64,000 nucleotides of DNA, taken from assembly GCF_003672135.1 (NCBI RefSeq), contig NC_039506.1, positions 1,860,001 to 1,924,000 on the forward strand. The letters run 5' to 3'. How positions within the stretch are numbered: position 1 is the stretch's first letter; every line of letters starts with the position of its first letter. Made by a program: the position numbers and the translations under genes. The notes beneath the pieces are model-generated. The model was given only the letters and a program-made list of their open reading frames with translations. It was not told where the DNA came from and made no database searches. Of this stretch, positions 40,743 through 53,007 are shown piece by piece. This DNA comes from Ooceraea biroi. Its lineage: Eukaryota > Arthropoda > Insecta > Hymenoptera > Formicidae.

Positions 40743-41665
40743 ATGTTGAACTGTAAGTATTACATCAACTGAAATCGCAATAAAAAAACAATTGTACGAA
40801 TTGATTTGAATTATATTTCAAATCAATTAATCCTCTTTCATTCCTATTACAACTTTCCTCAAGAATTATATCTCAATTATATTACAACTATTCAACCCTA
40901 AATATGTAAATGTGTAAATATGAGATTTTTGCTTATGTATTAAAATTTTATAAGAGCAGTTATTCATTTAAAAATTATAAAGTAAATATGTTTCAATCTA
41001 CATGTTACAGGACACCACACATGCTGGTTACACAGCTACTATTGTGCATCACTGTTGCTTTTATGGAATATTTTTCATATACAAAAATGTAATTTCAATG
41101 ATATTCTGTTTTGTCACGAACATATTACATCATGTTTCAATATAAACTGTAAAATTCTTTTTACATATAGTTTATATATGCAAAAATACCGAAAAGTTAC
41201 ACGTTGTACCATATGCAAACTTATAAAAAATAAAAAAAATATAAATATTCACAATACAAATGTTCACTATCTACTCTATAATGTACAATTTACACACTTC
41301 ATATTATATGATAATAATATGCATTAGTGATTTGAGCTTATTTTCTGTTTAATTCTATACAACTACTTTTTAACATAAAAGTTTTGTATAAATGAACAAT
41401 ATACCTGAATACCTATTTAAAGGTTTATAAACGAGAATGTACACTTAATGTGTAAATTAAATGTTAACCATTACACAATGGGACTAAATTAAATGCCTAA
41501 ACTATTGCTTAAAGAAAACTATCATTGTTATTCATTGTAAATTTTCTAAATTTAAGAGGAGAGGGTCAAAATAAACATCTAATTTTATATAAAGAATATA
41601 TTAATATATTAAATATGCTAATAAATAATATATTAATTTGAAGAAACAAATTTATTTGTGATTTA
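40743..41665. other. 3' intergenic region between converging genes
   Basis: AT-rich DNA holding the 3' ends of the metalloproteinase (plus) and PSMC3IP (minus). AATAAA follows the metalloproteinase stop near 40778. On the minus strand an AATAAA lies near 41650-41655, only about a dozen bases past the PSMC3IP stop. No further gene seen. Confidence 0.6.
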
Positions 41666-42352
41666 CTATATACTCATTGACTCTATACCTGCTTCGTCAT
41701 ATAACTGGTCCTTGGTACCAGGATAGTTTTCCAAAATGGTATCTATTATCTCAGTGCATATTCTTTTCCTTTTGAAATATTCACGCGAGTACTCATCCAC
41801 CTGCTCTTGGGCCTTTCGTTTTGATTGACGTAAATCTTCAATACGATTTTTTGTCATATTTTGTTCATCTAGCTCATGCTTCAACTTTATTACGCTATCT
41901 AGTAAAACAACCTCTTCTTCCTTTGCCTGCTTCAATGAGAGGCTTGACTTCAAACAGATTAAAAGAGCCTCCTGTTCTTTAATGCGATTTATGACTTCTT
42001 GATATTTTCTCTCAATATCATAGGCATGCGTCTGTAGTTCTTTGTCGATCCTCACCAATTCGTCAGTGTTACATGTCAAATGTTGAACAGCGCAATATAT
42101 CTTCTGGTTGCCATAGACCTAAGGATAAGACGAGAATAAGTGATCTTTTTGAAAATCGTTGCATCTTTGCACATATGTTACCTTTACAAACAATTTCCCA
42201 TCTGTCACAAGTTGGTTCATAACTTGTTGAACCTCAGGTTTGCTATATTTGTATGTATGTAAACTTGTGACTAGGTCGTTCACGCTGTAAGGTCTGTTCT
42301 GCGTCTTCATGTATTCAGATATAGTATCGTATATAGCCATCTCTTCATTCAT
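41666..42352 (-). CDS. PSMC3IP: Homologous-pairing protein 2 (Hop2/PSMC3IP/TBPIP)
   Basis: Meiotic recombination factor that with MND1 stimulates strand exchange by RAD51/DMC1 in the nucleus. Two exons on the minus strand, 42352-42182 and 42118-41666, joined in phase 0 across a short GT-AG intron, give 207 aa against about 217 in vertebrates. The N-terminal winged-helix region has QNRPYSVNDL and, across the junction, KVYGNQKIYCA, both diagnostic blocks. Residues about 80-165 are a heptad-rich coiled coil. The C-terminal block RKRICTEIIDTILENYP followed by a YDEAGIE segment matches the conserved Hop2 C-terminus. The start is the first ATG in frame and aligns with the family. It lies head to head with the CFAP157-like gene. 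Confidence 0.93.
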
Positions 42353-43309
42353 TCAAACTGTGAACGAAAGACACTGTTCACTAACATACGTTTAGTCAAC
42401 ATATATTTTACAGAATTCAATAAATAATACACATGACTTACTCCTTCTTACTGAACTTGTTTTTCTTCACTCACTCAATGTTCGAATTTTGACAGTTTAG
42501 TATCAGACTCCGCCTGGTGTCCACTGACAGAATCCGCGAACGCTACGCTTCTCTTCGCTTGTAAAAACTATCGGCAATGCAGTCTGGCTACATATTCTAT
42601 TGTACGAGATTATTTTATGAATGCGAGTAAAATTTGATAAATTTTGATATTTAAATGTCAAAATTTTAATAATATGCAATGATACCATTTCTAAAGCTAG
42701 TTAATCGATCTTTATTTGTATATTGTAATAGGACAAACATCTCAGAAAAGTGTATTGACATGATATAGTATTAGCTCTGATAATATTTTTAATTCTCTAC
42801 AACTATATACATACATATAACTAAAAATTTGATAATATTTCTAAAATTCTTTTTTCTTTTTTTATTTCATGGTTAAATAAGAGATTCTTATCCTACACCA
42901 TACTACAAAATAAAAGTCGCGTCCAACTTACCATTGAATTTTACTACTATCTCATTTTTTTGAAAACAGTGGAGCTTGTGGCGGAAATTTTTGAAATTAA
43001 TTTCGAAGTTGTCTTTCGCCAAACGTCACTTGTTGAAGCCTATATAGAGTGATAACCTGCTTACCAACGTCAGAAGCAGGTTGCCATTCTGCAGGCGCTC
43101 TACATTTATGATATATAAATTGCAATAATTGTAAAAAGTGTTACTAACAAATTTAAACCTATACGATTATTGCCTAATGTCTCATCTATTGCAAAACAAA
43201 TTTGTTACGTAACAGAAAAACATTATTTGAAACTACAAAATATTTTAACAAAACTCGATAATCATTACTTTAGCTCAATGATTACAACCATTACCTAGCG
43301 ACGACAAAT
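42353..43309. promoter_or_regulatory. Divergent intergenic region PSMC3IP / CFAP157-like
   Basis: 957 bp separate the two start codons, so both promoters and 5' UTRs must lie here. I see no clear TATA box. Shared germline use is plausible because one gene serves meiosis and the other probably the sperm axoneme. Confidence 0.5.
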
Positions 43310-45043
43310 ATGGATTTGTACGGAAAAGATCGAGGCAATGTCAGTTTACCGCCACGTCTTCAACCACGCAATTTTGACGAAACCAAATTGAAAGATGTCA
43401 TCATTAACACGCAAAAATGTTCTTACAACTTAAAAATTGCAGAAATAAATAAAAGAATTCAGAGGTATTTATTAAAGACATTTTTTAGCTAAAATATTTT
43501 GATTCTTTAATACTAAACTAAAAATTTAAGATACTCTATATAATAACAATACTAATCTTTCAAACAGATTAGAAGAACGAAATAAAGAATTGAAGGATAA
43601 TTTAGAAGATACGAATTATTCTATCAAAACTTTGGAAGAAGAGAGGGTACAAGAAATATTCAATTTAAACACACAAGTAGCTTCTCAAGCAGCCAGAATA
43701 GACGAATATAAAAAGCAATTGATGACAGTTGAAAAATCAAGAATCGATGATAGGATTGCTCACACTGCAAAAGTCACAAATATTAATGATAAATATAGAA
43801 ACACAAGGCTCATACTTATTTCGCAGATTAAGCTTTTAAGTAACTGTGTTTTTATATTTTTGTACGATTGTTACATTAAATTGGCGTTAATTATGCAATC
43901 TATAAAACTTTTTTATTGCATAATTGATTTATACAAAACATTAGAAATCTTTTTACAATTCGAATTGTGCCACAGACTAAATGTAAGATATTATTTAATT
44001 GTATTTTAAATGTGTCAGATTACTTTAGATTTTTTGTAACATGTGTTAAGGTGCTAAAACTAACATTTTGGAAGATTACAAATTAATGCAAGATACACTG
44101 AGAAAAAAATTGGACATGCAAAATCAAATGCTAATCCATGAAAGAGAACAAGTGAAAGAAAACTTGGGCTGCATTGAACGCAAGTTCAAGATTGATAGAG
44201 AAAAGTATAGCAGATATGACTTCTGTTTCATATTGTTGGGAAAACATTAATATTATTATTTTTGGATATCTAGACTCAAAGAAGATTTATATAATCGCCT
44301 CTTGCATCTGGCTGGTGTATTTCAAATTGAAGTAGCTCAACACATGCCGTATACCATATCCAGATTATTATCAAAAAATATAGCTATAAGTAATAACTTG
44401 TTAAAATTTACGGAAAGCGCGACTCTTAAAAAACAAGATTGTGATTTACGCAAGTGAGTTATTAATTTATTTAAATATATTTGCACAAATCTGTGAATTT
44501 TTACAATATTTAAAGTTTGTCTTTAAAACTTAAAAAACGTTTATGCATTTATGAGTACACAAATGTACATTTATATAAATTCATTAATTATATGTGTAAT
44601 ACACATATGAAATATTTTTTTGTACAAACTGACAATATTTTTTATTTCATAGAAAAGCAATAAAAGAATATAAAAGAAAAATCAAGAATGCGCAGTTAAA
44701 CGCGAAGAAATCAGCAGTGACTACCAAACTGGAGAAATTTGCGATTGCAATGTTGCATGAAATTCGCAGTAAGGTGAGTATCGATGTATCCAAATTGGAC
44801 AAACCTGTTCATCTAACGGAAGAACAATACGTAGTAAACAAAGATAAGGCTACCATCGAGGCGCGAAAGTGTGACACTAACGTGAAATACATGGAAATTT
44901 TACTTTATTGCGAAAAAGAAAAACTTACCATTGCTAAAAATCGAAAACAATGGATATCTGATCAAATACAAACGCATTTGCAGATGCTCTATGATATTAA
45001 ATATATGCTAATGAACTTAAAACTGAAAAATAATGACAAGTAA
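43310..45043 (+). CDS. Coiled-coil protein, CFAP157-like (cilia/flagella-associated)
   Basis: Probable relative of CFAP157, a coiled-coil protein needed for sperm flagellum formation. Five exons: 43310-43464, 43568-43839, 44051-44204, 44274-44453 and 44653-45043, with GT-AG junctions in one continuous frame of 383 aa. Almost the whole protein is predicted coiled coil (NKELKDNLED, EEERVQEI, HEREQVKENL and similar heptads). The best family evidence is the middle: AKTNILEDYKL aligns with the CFAP157 GxxLxxLEEFRL block, and LKEDLYNRLLHLAGVFQIEV with its LKKEIIQRVNLVANEF-type block, in the same order and spacing. It is shorter than the vertebrate protein (about 520 aa), mainly at the C-terminus. 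No catalytic motif. Other flagellar coiled-coil families cannot be excluded by eye. Confidence 0.65.
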
Positions 45044-45237
45044 AAAAAGATCAGTATTAATGAAACTGAAATAAAATGATTGAAATAAAAGAAATGTAAG
45101 AAATAAATTAGCTCAACTCTGTTTTGATCAATTGTACAGAAAATTAATTTACCTTGATATATCTTTCAACGATAATATATGAATTACATATATACGATTT
45201 TGAACGAAATATAAAAATCTTAGAATAGGAAACAGCA

Positions 45238-47013
45238 TTAAGTCTTTCTTGTCTTTGACATCCTGTTTTTCTTGCCTTGTCTCTTGACAATGTCCAGATC
45301 TATTTTATGATCTGGTTTCACGAATTTTTTCATCTTTGCCTTTTCCCGTTTCCTAAATCACATAAAGATAAATTAGCAATTAGCATATTAAACAAAGTTT
45401 ATATAAAAGTAGTTTGTTAATCACTGTATAAATTCAGCAATTAATAAATACTTCTCACGTATATATTATTATTATTTATATATTTTTACATATTTATTTT
45501 ATTCTACTTACAATTTGATGACGGTCGGTGCGACAATGTTTCTTTGTTGAAGCGATTTGTAGCGATCTTTCAGTAAATTCATGCTGGGTTTACAGTTTCT
45601 CAAATTACCAGTTAACTCTTCCATAAGCTGAAAATCAGAATCCATGGGCTCAAATTTTATCCTACCAAGGGTTCTTGGCATAGTAGATTCTCTTTCACAT
45701 TTCTTCATTCGTTTCTGTCGTAAGAGTTCTTCTTTCTTCTCTTTGGCCTCTATTTGCTTCTGTAAAATGTTCAATTTATAAACATCGGAAAGTTTTTTCT
45801 TCTCACATTTCATCAATGCACGCTCGTTAGCCTCTTGCTTCTGTTCTCGTTGTTTTCTTCTTTGCACAAGTGTCTTCTTGATGTTCTTTACAGTTTTATC
45901 ATTTCCTACTACAGATGAATCTTCTTCTTCTTCTTCTTGGTCCTCTTGAGCAGATTTTGAATTTACTGTGGTTTTATTTATATTTGGTAAACCTTCCGAC
46001 ATTTCTTTCATCATATATTCATCTCGTTTGTTTAACGGAATCTGACAAATAATAATTTAATAAAATATTTTATAAGAAACATCCACAAATCATAAAGAAT
46101 AAAAATAAAAGTTTTAGCTAGTAAAAGATTTATTAATGAGATTATTGTGCATACAAATAAATTAGAAAATTTATTCTGAAATAATCTAGAAATTAATATA
46201 TAACTAATTAGTTTAATTAATTTAATGACGTACCTTTTTAAACATTTGAGTTGTGACTCTGTCCAAATGCTTCTCCTGCTTGATAAGCTCCAATTCTTTT
46301 TGAGCTATTTCATGCAACAACTCTTGGTGATCAGTATATGATGGGTTATAAGATGTACCTGGATGCGGCGCTTCCACTGCTGGTAAAATGGATGGCTTTT
46401 TACCCAAAGATGAGGGTACTTTTCTTTTATTAACTCCTAAATGTTTTATCGTATGCCGAAGACTATCAGAGGACATCCAATCAGTGACTTTTTCTGGCAA
46501 TAAGTCATTCTTCGTGACTTGCCATGCATCACCTGTAATCTCTCCTCTCTTAGGACGTTTAGCTGCAGCGGCTTTTGCAAGCGCTCTATTTTTCAAAACT
46601 ACTTTCTCTTTCAATTTAAGAATACCCTTCATTTTTCTCTCCGCTTCGCGTTGCCGTAATACGGAGCTCATACGTTCCTCCTTGGTTCTTACTCGGTTTC
46701 TTTTGGAGATTGGATCGGGAACTTTTGTATGTGGTTTTAAAGAAGCAAAGCATCTTGGCTCTTTGCTTTTCAAAGCTAGTCTGGCCTCGCGTTTGGCACT
46801 TTTCACAGGCTTAGTCGCACTGGCATTCTTGTCAATGGTAAACAACTCAGAATCTGGTCTCTCAGAGAAAGGAGCGCCCAATCGCTCCTCCAATCTCTTG
46901 TTATCAAGAAATGCGTCTACATCGTTAATGTCCACATGTTTTCTCCACGATTTCTTAGTCTTTTTAGAAACTTTGTGTTTCTTGGTTTTTGCAGTATTTA
47001 TGATATCAACCAT
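45238..47013 (-). CDS. NOP53: Ribosome biogenesis protein NOP53 (GLTSCR2)
   Basis: Nucleolar 60S assembly factor that recruits the exosome for 5.8S/ITS2 processing. Three minus-strand exons, 47013-46234, 46041-45512 and 45352-45238, join in phase to 474 aa, close to the human 478. Diagnostic blocks are HVDINDVDAFLDN near the N-terminus, PGTSYNPSYTDHQELLHE before the first intron, LGRIKFEP and DRYKSLQQRNIVAP in exon 2, and a basic C-terminus ending KTRKT. An acidic run of glutamates (EEEEEDSS) and long Lys/Arg-rich helices fit a nucleolar protein. A 675-base open frame on the opposite strand of exon 1 is a shadow. It converges on the CFAP157-like gene with under 200 bp between stops. Confidence 0.93.
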
Positions 47014-47979
47014 CTCTGTCTCTGGAATGAAATCTGCATTTGTACATAAAACGAAATTATGACTTTTGTAACAGCACGTGCACCGGAAAGGTTATGATCA
47101 CTAACCTACAAAATATTTTTTACCTATATATTTTTCGTTGTTTCTCGTGGATATTTCCTTGCTTCCTACAATTTTCACGTTTGTAACTTGTAATACTTTA
47201 TTATTATTTCTTTTATTATTATTATATTGAAATGTGGCTGTATGTACAGTGTGGTGCAAAATACAATCAATCTGCTAACGTTTTCAAAGAAATGTCACAA
47301 TCACGTATGGAAACCACCAATCACAGCACTCCGTGCTTTGATGAACTGCAATGTCCCTAGCGCGATGAGTACTGTGATTAGTCGTGCCTGATCATTTGGA
47401 CAAATGAGATTCTCTTTTTCTCTCAAAATTCTCAAGGATTCTTCAAAAATTCCCTCAAATTAATCGAAATAACACATACAACTAGACCAAATTGCCAAAG
47501 TTACCTACCAGATCATAAAATACCATTTTCATAAATTTCTGTTATCGCTGTACAATGATTGGTAGCGCTCCTCATCACGACTGCTTCTTATCATTGCATG
47601 AAATGTAAGACTATCGATATCAATTCAGAGCGATACAGAGCAAGATGGCTCTTGTGGCAGGAACAGCTGTTCTATGCTGAAAAGCCTCGTACGTCAAGTA
47701 AATAATAAATTAAATACAATACGGCAGCAGAGTCCGATGTTTCGTATTAATTGTGGCTTACCACTAAGCAAGTAACTTGTGCGTTAATTGCCGAGATTTA
47801 TTGATGCCAGTATAATGTGAGAACAATTTGTGACATTGACGTTTCATCTAACAGGTGATAATAATTCAACATAATTTTGCAGAAACGTGTAATTTTTACA
47901 TAAAATGCTGCGGAATCTGCTCTAGCCGCTGTAAGTCTCGACAGGAGTTACATGCAGCAATAAATAATCGCGGTTAAGC
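47014..47979. promoter_or_regulatory. Divergent intergenic region NOP53 / GGA
   Basis: 966 bp between the two start codons. It contains an AAGATGGC element near 47642-47650, a YY1-type core seen near many housekeeping starts. An imperfect inverted repeat lies at about 47317-47386 (ACCAATCACAGCACTC against GAGTACTGTGATTAGT). A CAAT-type TGATTGG lies near 47557. Transcript starts cannot be placed from sequence alone. Confidence 0.5.
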
Positions 47980-50900
47980 ATGGATGTGGTGACTACTAGT
48001 TTAGAAGCTCTCATACGTAAGCACAATATAAACTGCAAAATTGTTTTACGTTGCTTGCATTTAAATGTGCGACAGTCTAGATATATTTATTAGACATGAT
48101 CGCCATTGTAACTCATTTTCTGTAGAGAGAGCTACAAATCCACAAAATCAGAAGCCAGATGTAGCAGCTATTGAAGCATTCTGTGTGATGCTCACCAAAG
48201 AATCTGAAGGTGTACAGATAGGTACCAAGTTGCTGGCGACGCACATCCAATCGCTTAACGAATCGGAAGCGCTACAGGCTCTTTCGGTATTGTCTTAGAA
48301 TATCTTTCAATTTTTATCTTTTTCAAACACAATTCTGGAAAAATGAGTTTTGTGAATAAACAGATCATATTACTTCCTTAGCTATTAGATACTTGTATGA
48401 AGAGATGTGGTCCATTATTTCACGCTGAAATTGGTAAATTCCGCTTCCTGAATGAGATGATAAAACTAGTCTCGCCTAAATATTTAGGTGGTCGCACAAC
48501 AGCTAGTGTACGACAAAAAGTCCTCCAACTTCTTTATGCATGGATTAGAGAATATCCTCGCGAAACAAAAATTAAGGAGGCCTACGAAATGCTGAAGAAG
48601 CAAGGAGTCATTGAGGTTGTCATTTGTTACATTTATATATGATCTAATAATGGAATTTATAAATATTTCTCTTTTTCTAATGTGATTATATTTATTTGTG
48701 TAACTTTTATCATTATATATACGATATTAAAATGATTTAGTAAATTTAATAGAAATATTTTTACAGGAAGATGCAGCATTCATAATGGCTACCAATGAGG
48801 AGAGTCAAAAGTCATCCACGATCAAGAATAATATATTCGAAAATGAAGAAATGTCAAGGCATTTGCGCAAGTTACTTCATAGCAAAGATCCTTATGATCT
48901 GCAAACTGCAAATCGACTGATCAAAGTTATGGTGAAGGAGGTAAGTGTATCTAACTTAAAAGAAAAATATTTGTAATATAATTTTTAAATTGAAGCTCGG
49001 ATATCTCGAAATTTAGATTTTTGCTGCTAACGTTTTTTATAAATCTTTGTTTCTTAAAGTCTCTGATTATCAATTGTGTACCTCTATAGGATGAAGAAAG
49101 ACTGCAATTGAGTTCGCGAAGAAATATGGAATTGGAATCGGTGCACAACAACGTGAAGCTACTATCAGAAATGCTAGATTCATACAATCAGACTGAAACT
49201 AGTGCAGAGGATCTCGAATTGATGAAGGAGATACATCAAGCCTGCGAGCGACTAAAACCTCTTTTATTGAGACTCGCCAGCGAGACTCAGGGCAATGTTG
49301 AAATGCTCGGTATCTTATCACTTTTCGTTCATCACTGATTTACTTGCAGATTTTTTCACAATTGCTCTCTAGAAAAATATAGTATAAAAAAATTCACTAA
49401 ACTTTTTAATGTTTAACTGCATTTTAGGTGATGTGTTGGCTGCGAGCGACGAATTAAACCAAGTCGTCGATAAGTACACGTCCATTATTGTCCTTGGACA
49501 GTCTCCCAAGTCTCCTGCAACTGAATCCTCGAAAACATGTAACAATGGCCCGTCCTTATTGGATCTGTCGTCCCCTGACAGTGTGCCCTTTGATAATACG
49601 TTAAACACGACGCAGAGCACAACATCGACTGACCATCGCTCCGATATGGATGTACTAGGAGACATCTTCAGTGTACTCGAGAAGCCAGTCAAGTCGGACA
49701 CGAGTCTCTTGATGCCGAACACTATTATGCAACCAATTAATATCTCGCCCGTGAATAAGAAAAGTAAGCACGAATCATGATCAAAATTTGACGCAGGCCT
49801 CTTAAACCTACGTAATATCAATCACTTCACATTTGATTATCGTATTTTATTGAATTATTTGTTATATAATTTATATTATTACTTTTTTAAATAGCAATAT
49901 TTAATTGTAGACGAAATTACCAATGTTGGCGAAGAAAAGATAGATAGTAAAGCAAAGGCGCTGGAAGAACTAAACGAATTGGGAGAAACTTTACTTAAAC
50001 AAAGCTTATCAGGCACGATGTCGACTGCATCATCACAAGGGTAAATCTATTTATAGATTCTAAATTGAGAAATTCCGATATTTTATCGAAATGATTCCTA
50101 GATTAATTAATTAAACATTTTATAATTTGCAGCAAAGCAAATAATAGTATGACAAAAACTCAAGGCACCGGTGATTCTGCTTGGAAACAAAAGTGGTCGC
50201 ATGATAGTAATAACATAGCACAACACATCGCCAACACAGAACAGTCAGATGCAAAAAAATGTGAAACAAATAGTAATTCTGACACCTCGTCATCCTCGAA
50301 TTCATTGAAAATGAATACAGTCGCCAATTTGCTGGTTTGCAACAAAAGTATTAATTCAGAAACTACAGACACAAGAATACAGCAGCAGGAAGTGATGCAG
50401 TCACATAATAATGCATCGAAGATAGCAGATGTTGAGCCTGAAATCAAACCACTGACCGATATCACCATTAAACTCGAAGATATTAAACCAGGTTATTATG
50501 TTACATATACATATTATAGTTTCCTGCATTTTTCTCCTACGTTTTATTTTAAGAATCTAATGCCAATCACTTTGTAGGCATAAATCCACCTCTAACAGTA
50601 ATCGAGGAAAGAAATGGTATCACTGTGGTGCTCCATTTTGCTCAGGATAGCCCTAGGCCGGATGTATCCGTAGTAGTAATCACTACAATGAGCAAAAACG
50701 CAAAACCACTTAGTAATTATTTATTTCAAGCAGTTGTACCCAAGGCAAGTGCCTAATGACCTAAAATTTGCTTTAGATATATTCTACATAGAAATTCGGA
50801 GATAAAAAATTTTAAAGATCAAAGATAAGCTTAATGTTCAAAAATGCAAAAATTAAAGAAATGACGATATCTTAAACGCGAGAGATCTTAAAAGTCAGAG

Positions 50901-51303
50901 ATTTATAAATCGTAAAACTGAAGTACGTATAGAATTAAATAAACATTTTTATAACTTTTAACATTTTTGAATGTATGCACGAACAGAATTGCAAGTGCAG
51001 ATTGCAGGCACCGTCTGGAACAAAGTTACCAGCACATAATCCGTTTCTCCCACCATCTGCAATCACGCAAATTATGCTGATTGCCAATCCTCTCAAGGTA
51101 ACACACATGATAGTGATCTCTTTCATTTGTGAAATGATACAATTTAAATAAATAATTAACTAAACGTTACAATATTAACACATCTTCTCATGGAAAATTA
51201 ATAATTTTAGGGACCCGTGTCTTTGAAATTTATGTTAAGCTACACAATGGACGACGAAACGTTTACAGAGATGAGTGAAGTGGACAGACTACCTCATCTA
51301 TGA
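47980..51303 (+). CDS. Gga: ADP-ribosylation factor-binding protein GGA
   Basis: Monomeric clathrin adaptor that sorts cargo from the trans-Golgi network to endosomes. Eleven exons: 47980-48016, 48126-48286, 48382-48615, 48767-48940, 49090-49309, 49428-49763, 49911-50040, 50133-50491, 50578-50744, 50987-51097 and 51211-51303 (673 aa). Order is VHS (1-144, with GKFRFLNEMIKLVSPKYLG), GAT (about 145-275, with LHSKDPYDLQTANRLIK), a Ser/Thr/Asn-rich hinge (276-550) and gamma-adaptin ear (551-673, with ITVVLHFAQDSPRPDV and ITQIMLIANP). The exon 9 donor is AAG|GCAAGT, a GC-AG intron supported by phase and alignment. The exon 3 donor GAG|GTTGTC is weak, so that boundary is less certain. Drosophila-type single GGA gene. 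Confidence 0.94.
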
Positions 51304-53007
51304 GGCCCAGTACACTCCTGCTGTGACCTCGATGTAATATTATATCCATACTCGTCATCGTGTACTCAGCAGGCCAAAACTAATATAGGAATATTCCAAT
51401 TATTGCGACCCAGTTATTTGAGAATACGTGCATTGATAAAATTGTTGGACATGCTTTACACTACTTTAAATTCAGTATGCATAACAATCTGAAATTCATC
51501 TGATCCGAGGAATATCTTAGTTGTAAATTCTGCATGGATTATTCTCAGTGAATGGAAGGAAAAAAAATGTGAAAGACAAGAGATATATTAAACATCTCAT
51601 GTAAAAGAAAACATGTTGTAGGAAACAGTTTAATATGTCAAAACTATCATAAGTAGAAACGATGAAATGAGTCTCGATTGTGAGTGATATGTAAATTCTA
51701 AGTGATGATGTTGTTTTTATTAATTTACTATAGTTTTATTCAGTTATAACTATGATTTTTAAAGATCGCATCCATTAATGATTCAGATCAAATTCACTAT
51801 CTTATTTATACGAACAATGCAAGTACGATTAAAGTCACGATTAAAATGCGATTAGAACATCACTTTGTGAAATTTATTATATCAAAATAGTTATATTCAG
51901 AATATGATACAGTACTTAATCGTGCATAAGATCATCTTATGTATTTGTATTCACATAATTAGTAACAGTATAATAAATATCATAAAGTGAGCCGCGTTTT
52001 TTCCTTGTAAATCGTGCATCCTCGAGTTGAATTAGTGAAACAAATGTTAAAGTGAAAATTGTTTTAGGCCTTGTGTCCACGATGCTAGAAATGATCCGAG
52101 AAATGTGTAGCCAATCAACTTGCACTTTTACTGAAAAGCTGCAAGTTGATTGGCTACATATTTCTCGGACCGATTTCTAGCATCGTGGACACAAGGCTTT
52201 AGACTTATCTTCGAAAACTTGGCAAGATTATTATGTAGAAAATGAAACATAAAACCGTCAAGAGAGAGCCATAAAGATATTTATTATGCATTCTTTAGTT
52301 TGCATCAGCAAAGATGAACGGTTTCACATTGTTATGGATTATATTCGTTTCTTGTTAACTAAAATCGCTATTCCAGTATTTTGTTCATTCGTATACTTAA
52401 AAGTTTATCATACCTACGTAGTTGTATGCTGCTTTGTGATATATGCTTTAATAAGTGTAAACCTATTTTAAGACTGCAAATTTAATAAACCAAATAAAAG
52501 AGGGTAAAATAAGAACCATTACATCTATATAAAGTACAAACACTCTGCAGTTAATATTTTAATATCTAAACCAGTTTAATTATTAAATTATTATCACATT
52601 GAGCTTTATATACATTTGTAAAACATTTTTGTACATGTTTGGAAAAATCTTATAAATATTTCTACAATTATCTTTCCCATTTTTTTTCTCTTTTAAATAT
52701 ATTTTTCTATTCTTCTATTTGTTTTCTTCAATATGTGTGATATTAAATAGTACATTTCACTAATGCATTATCTGAATAAATTTTATTACATCTAATTCAG
52801 CAACAAAATTATCCGTAAATTCAATTGAAAAATTGAATTGAAAGAAAAAAATCATCGAAGGAAAAACAGAAAAATGCAGATAATATATTAAAAAATAACA
52901 CTAAAAAATGAACATTACTCAGTCATTTATATAAAACAATTAATTTCTTGTATAAATTCCTAATTTTATACAAAAACAGAAAAGATATTGCACCATCCAC
53001 TTTATGT
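51304..53007. other. 3' intergenic region between GGA and MLST8
   Basis: AT-rich DNA with the 3' UTRs of two converging genes. AATAAA hexamers on the plus strand (for example near 52493) could end GGA transcripts. It contains the short inverted-repeat element listed separately. No coding gene recognised. Confidence 0.6.
52068..52197. mobile_element. Small foldback MITE (130 bp)
   Basis: A 130-bp inverted repeat. The left arm starts GCCTTGTGTCCACGATGCTA and the right arm is its reverse complement with few mismatches; the arms are about 57 bp around a ~15-base loop. TTTAG occurs immediately outside both ends and may be a target duplication, although a 3-bp TTA/TAG duplication is also possible, so the superfamily is not settled. 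It is non-coding and sits in the likely 3' UTR of GGA. Confidence 0.75.

Noticed and set aside
46388..47062. 224-codon open frame on the plus strand
   Set aside because: It lies antisense to NOP53 exon 1, whose translation matches the family block by block; the Phe/Leu/Ser-rich frame is a shadow.
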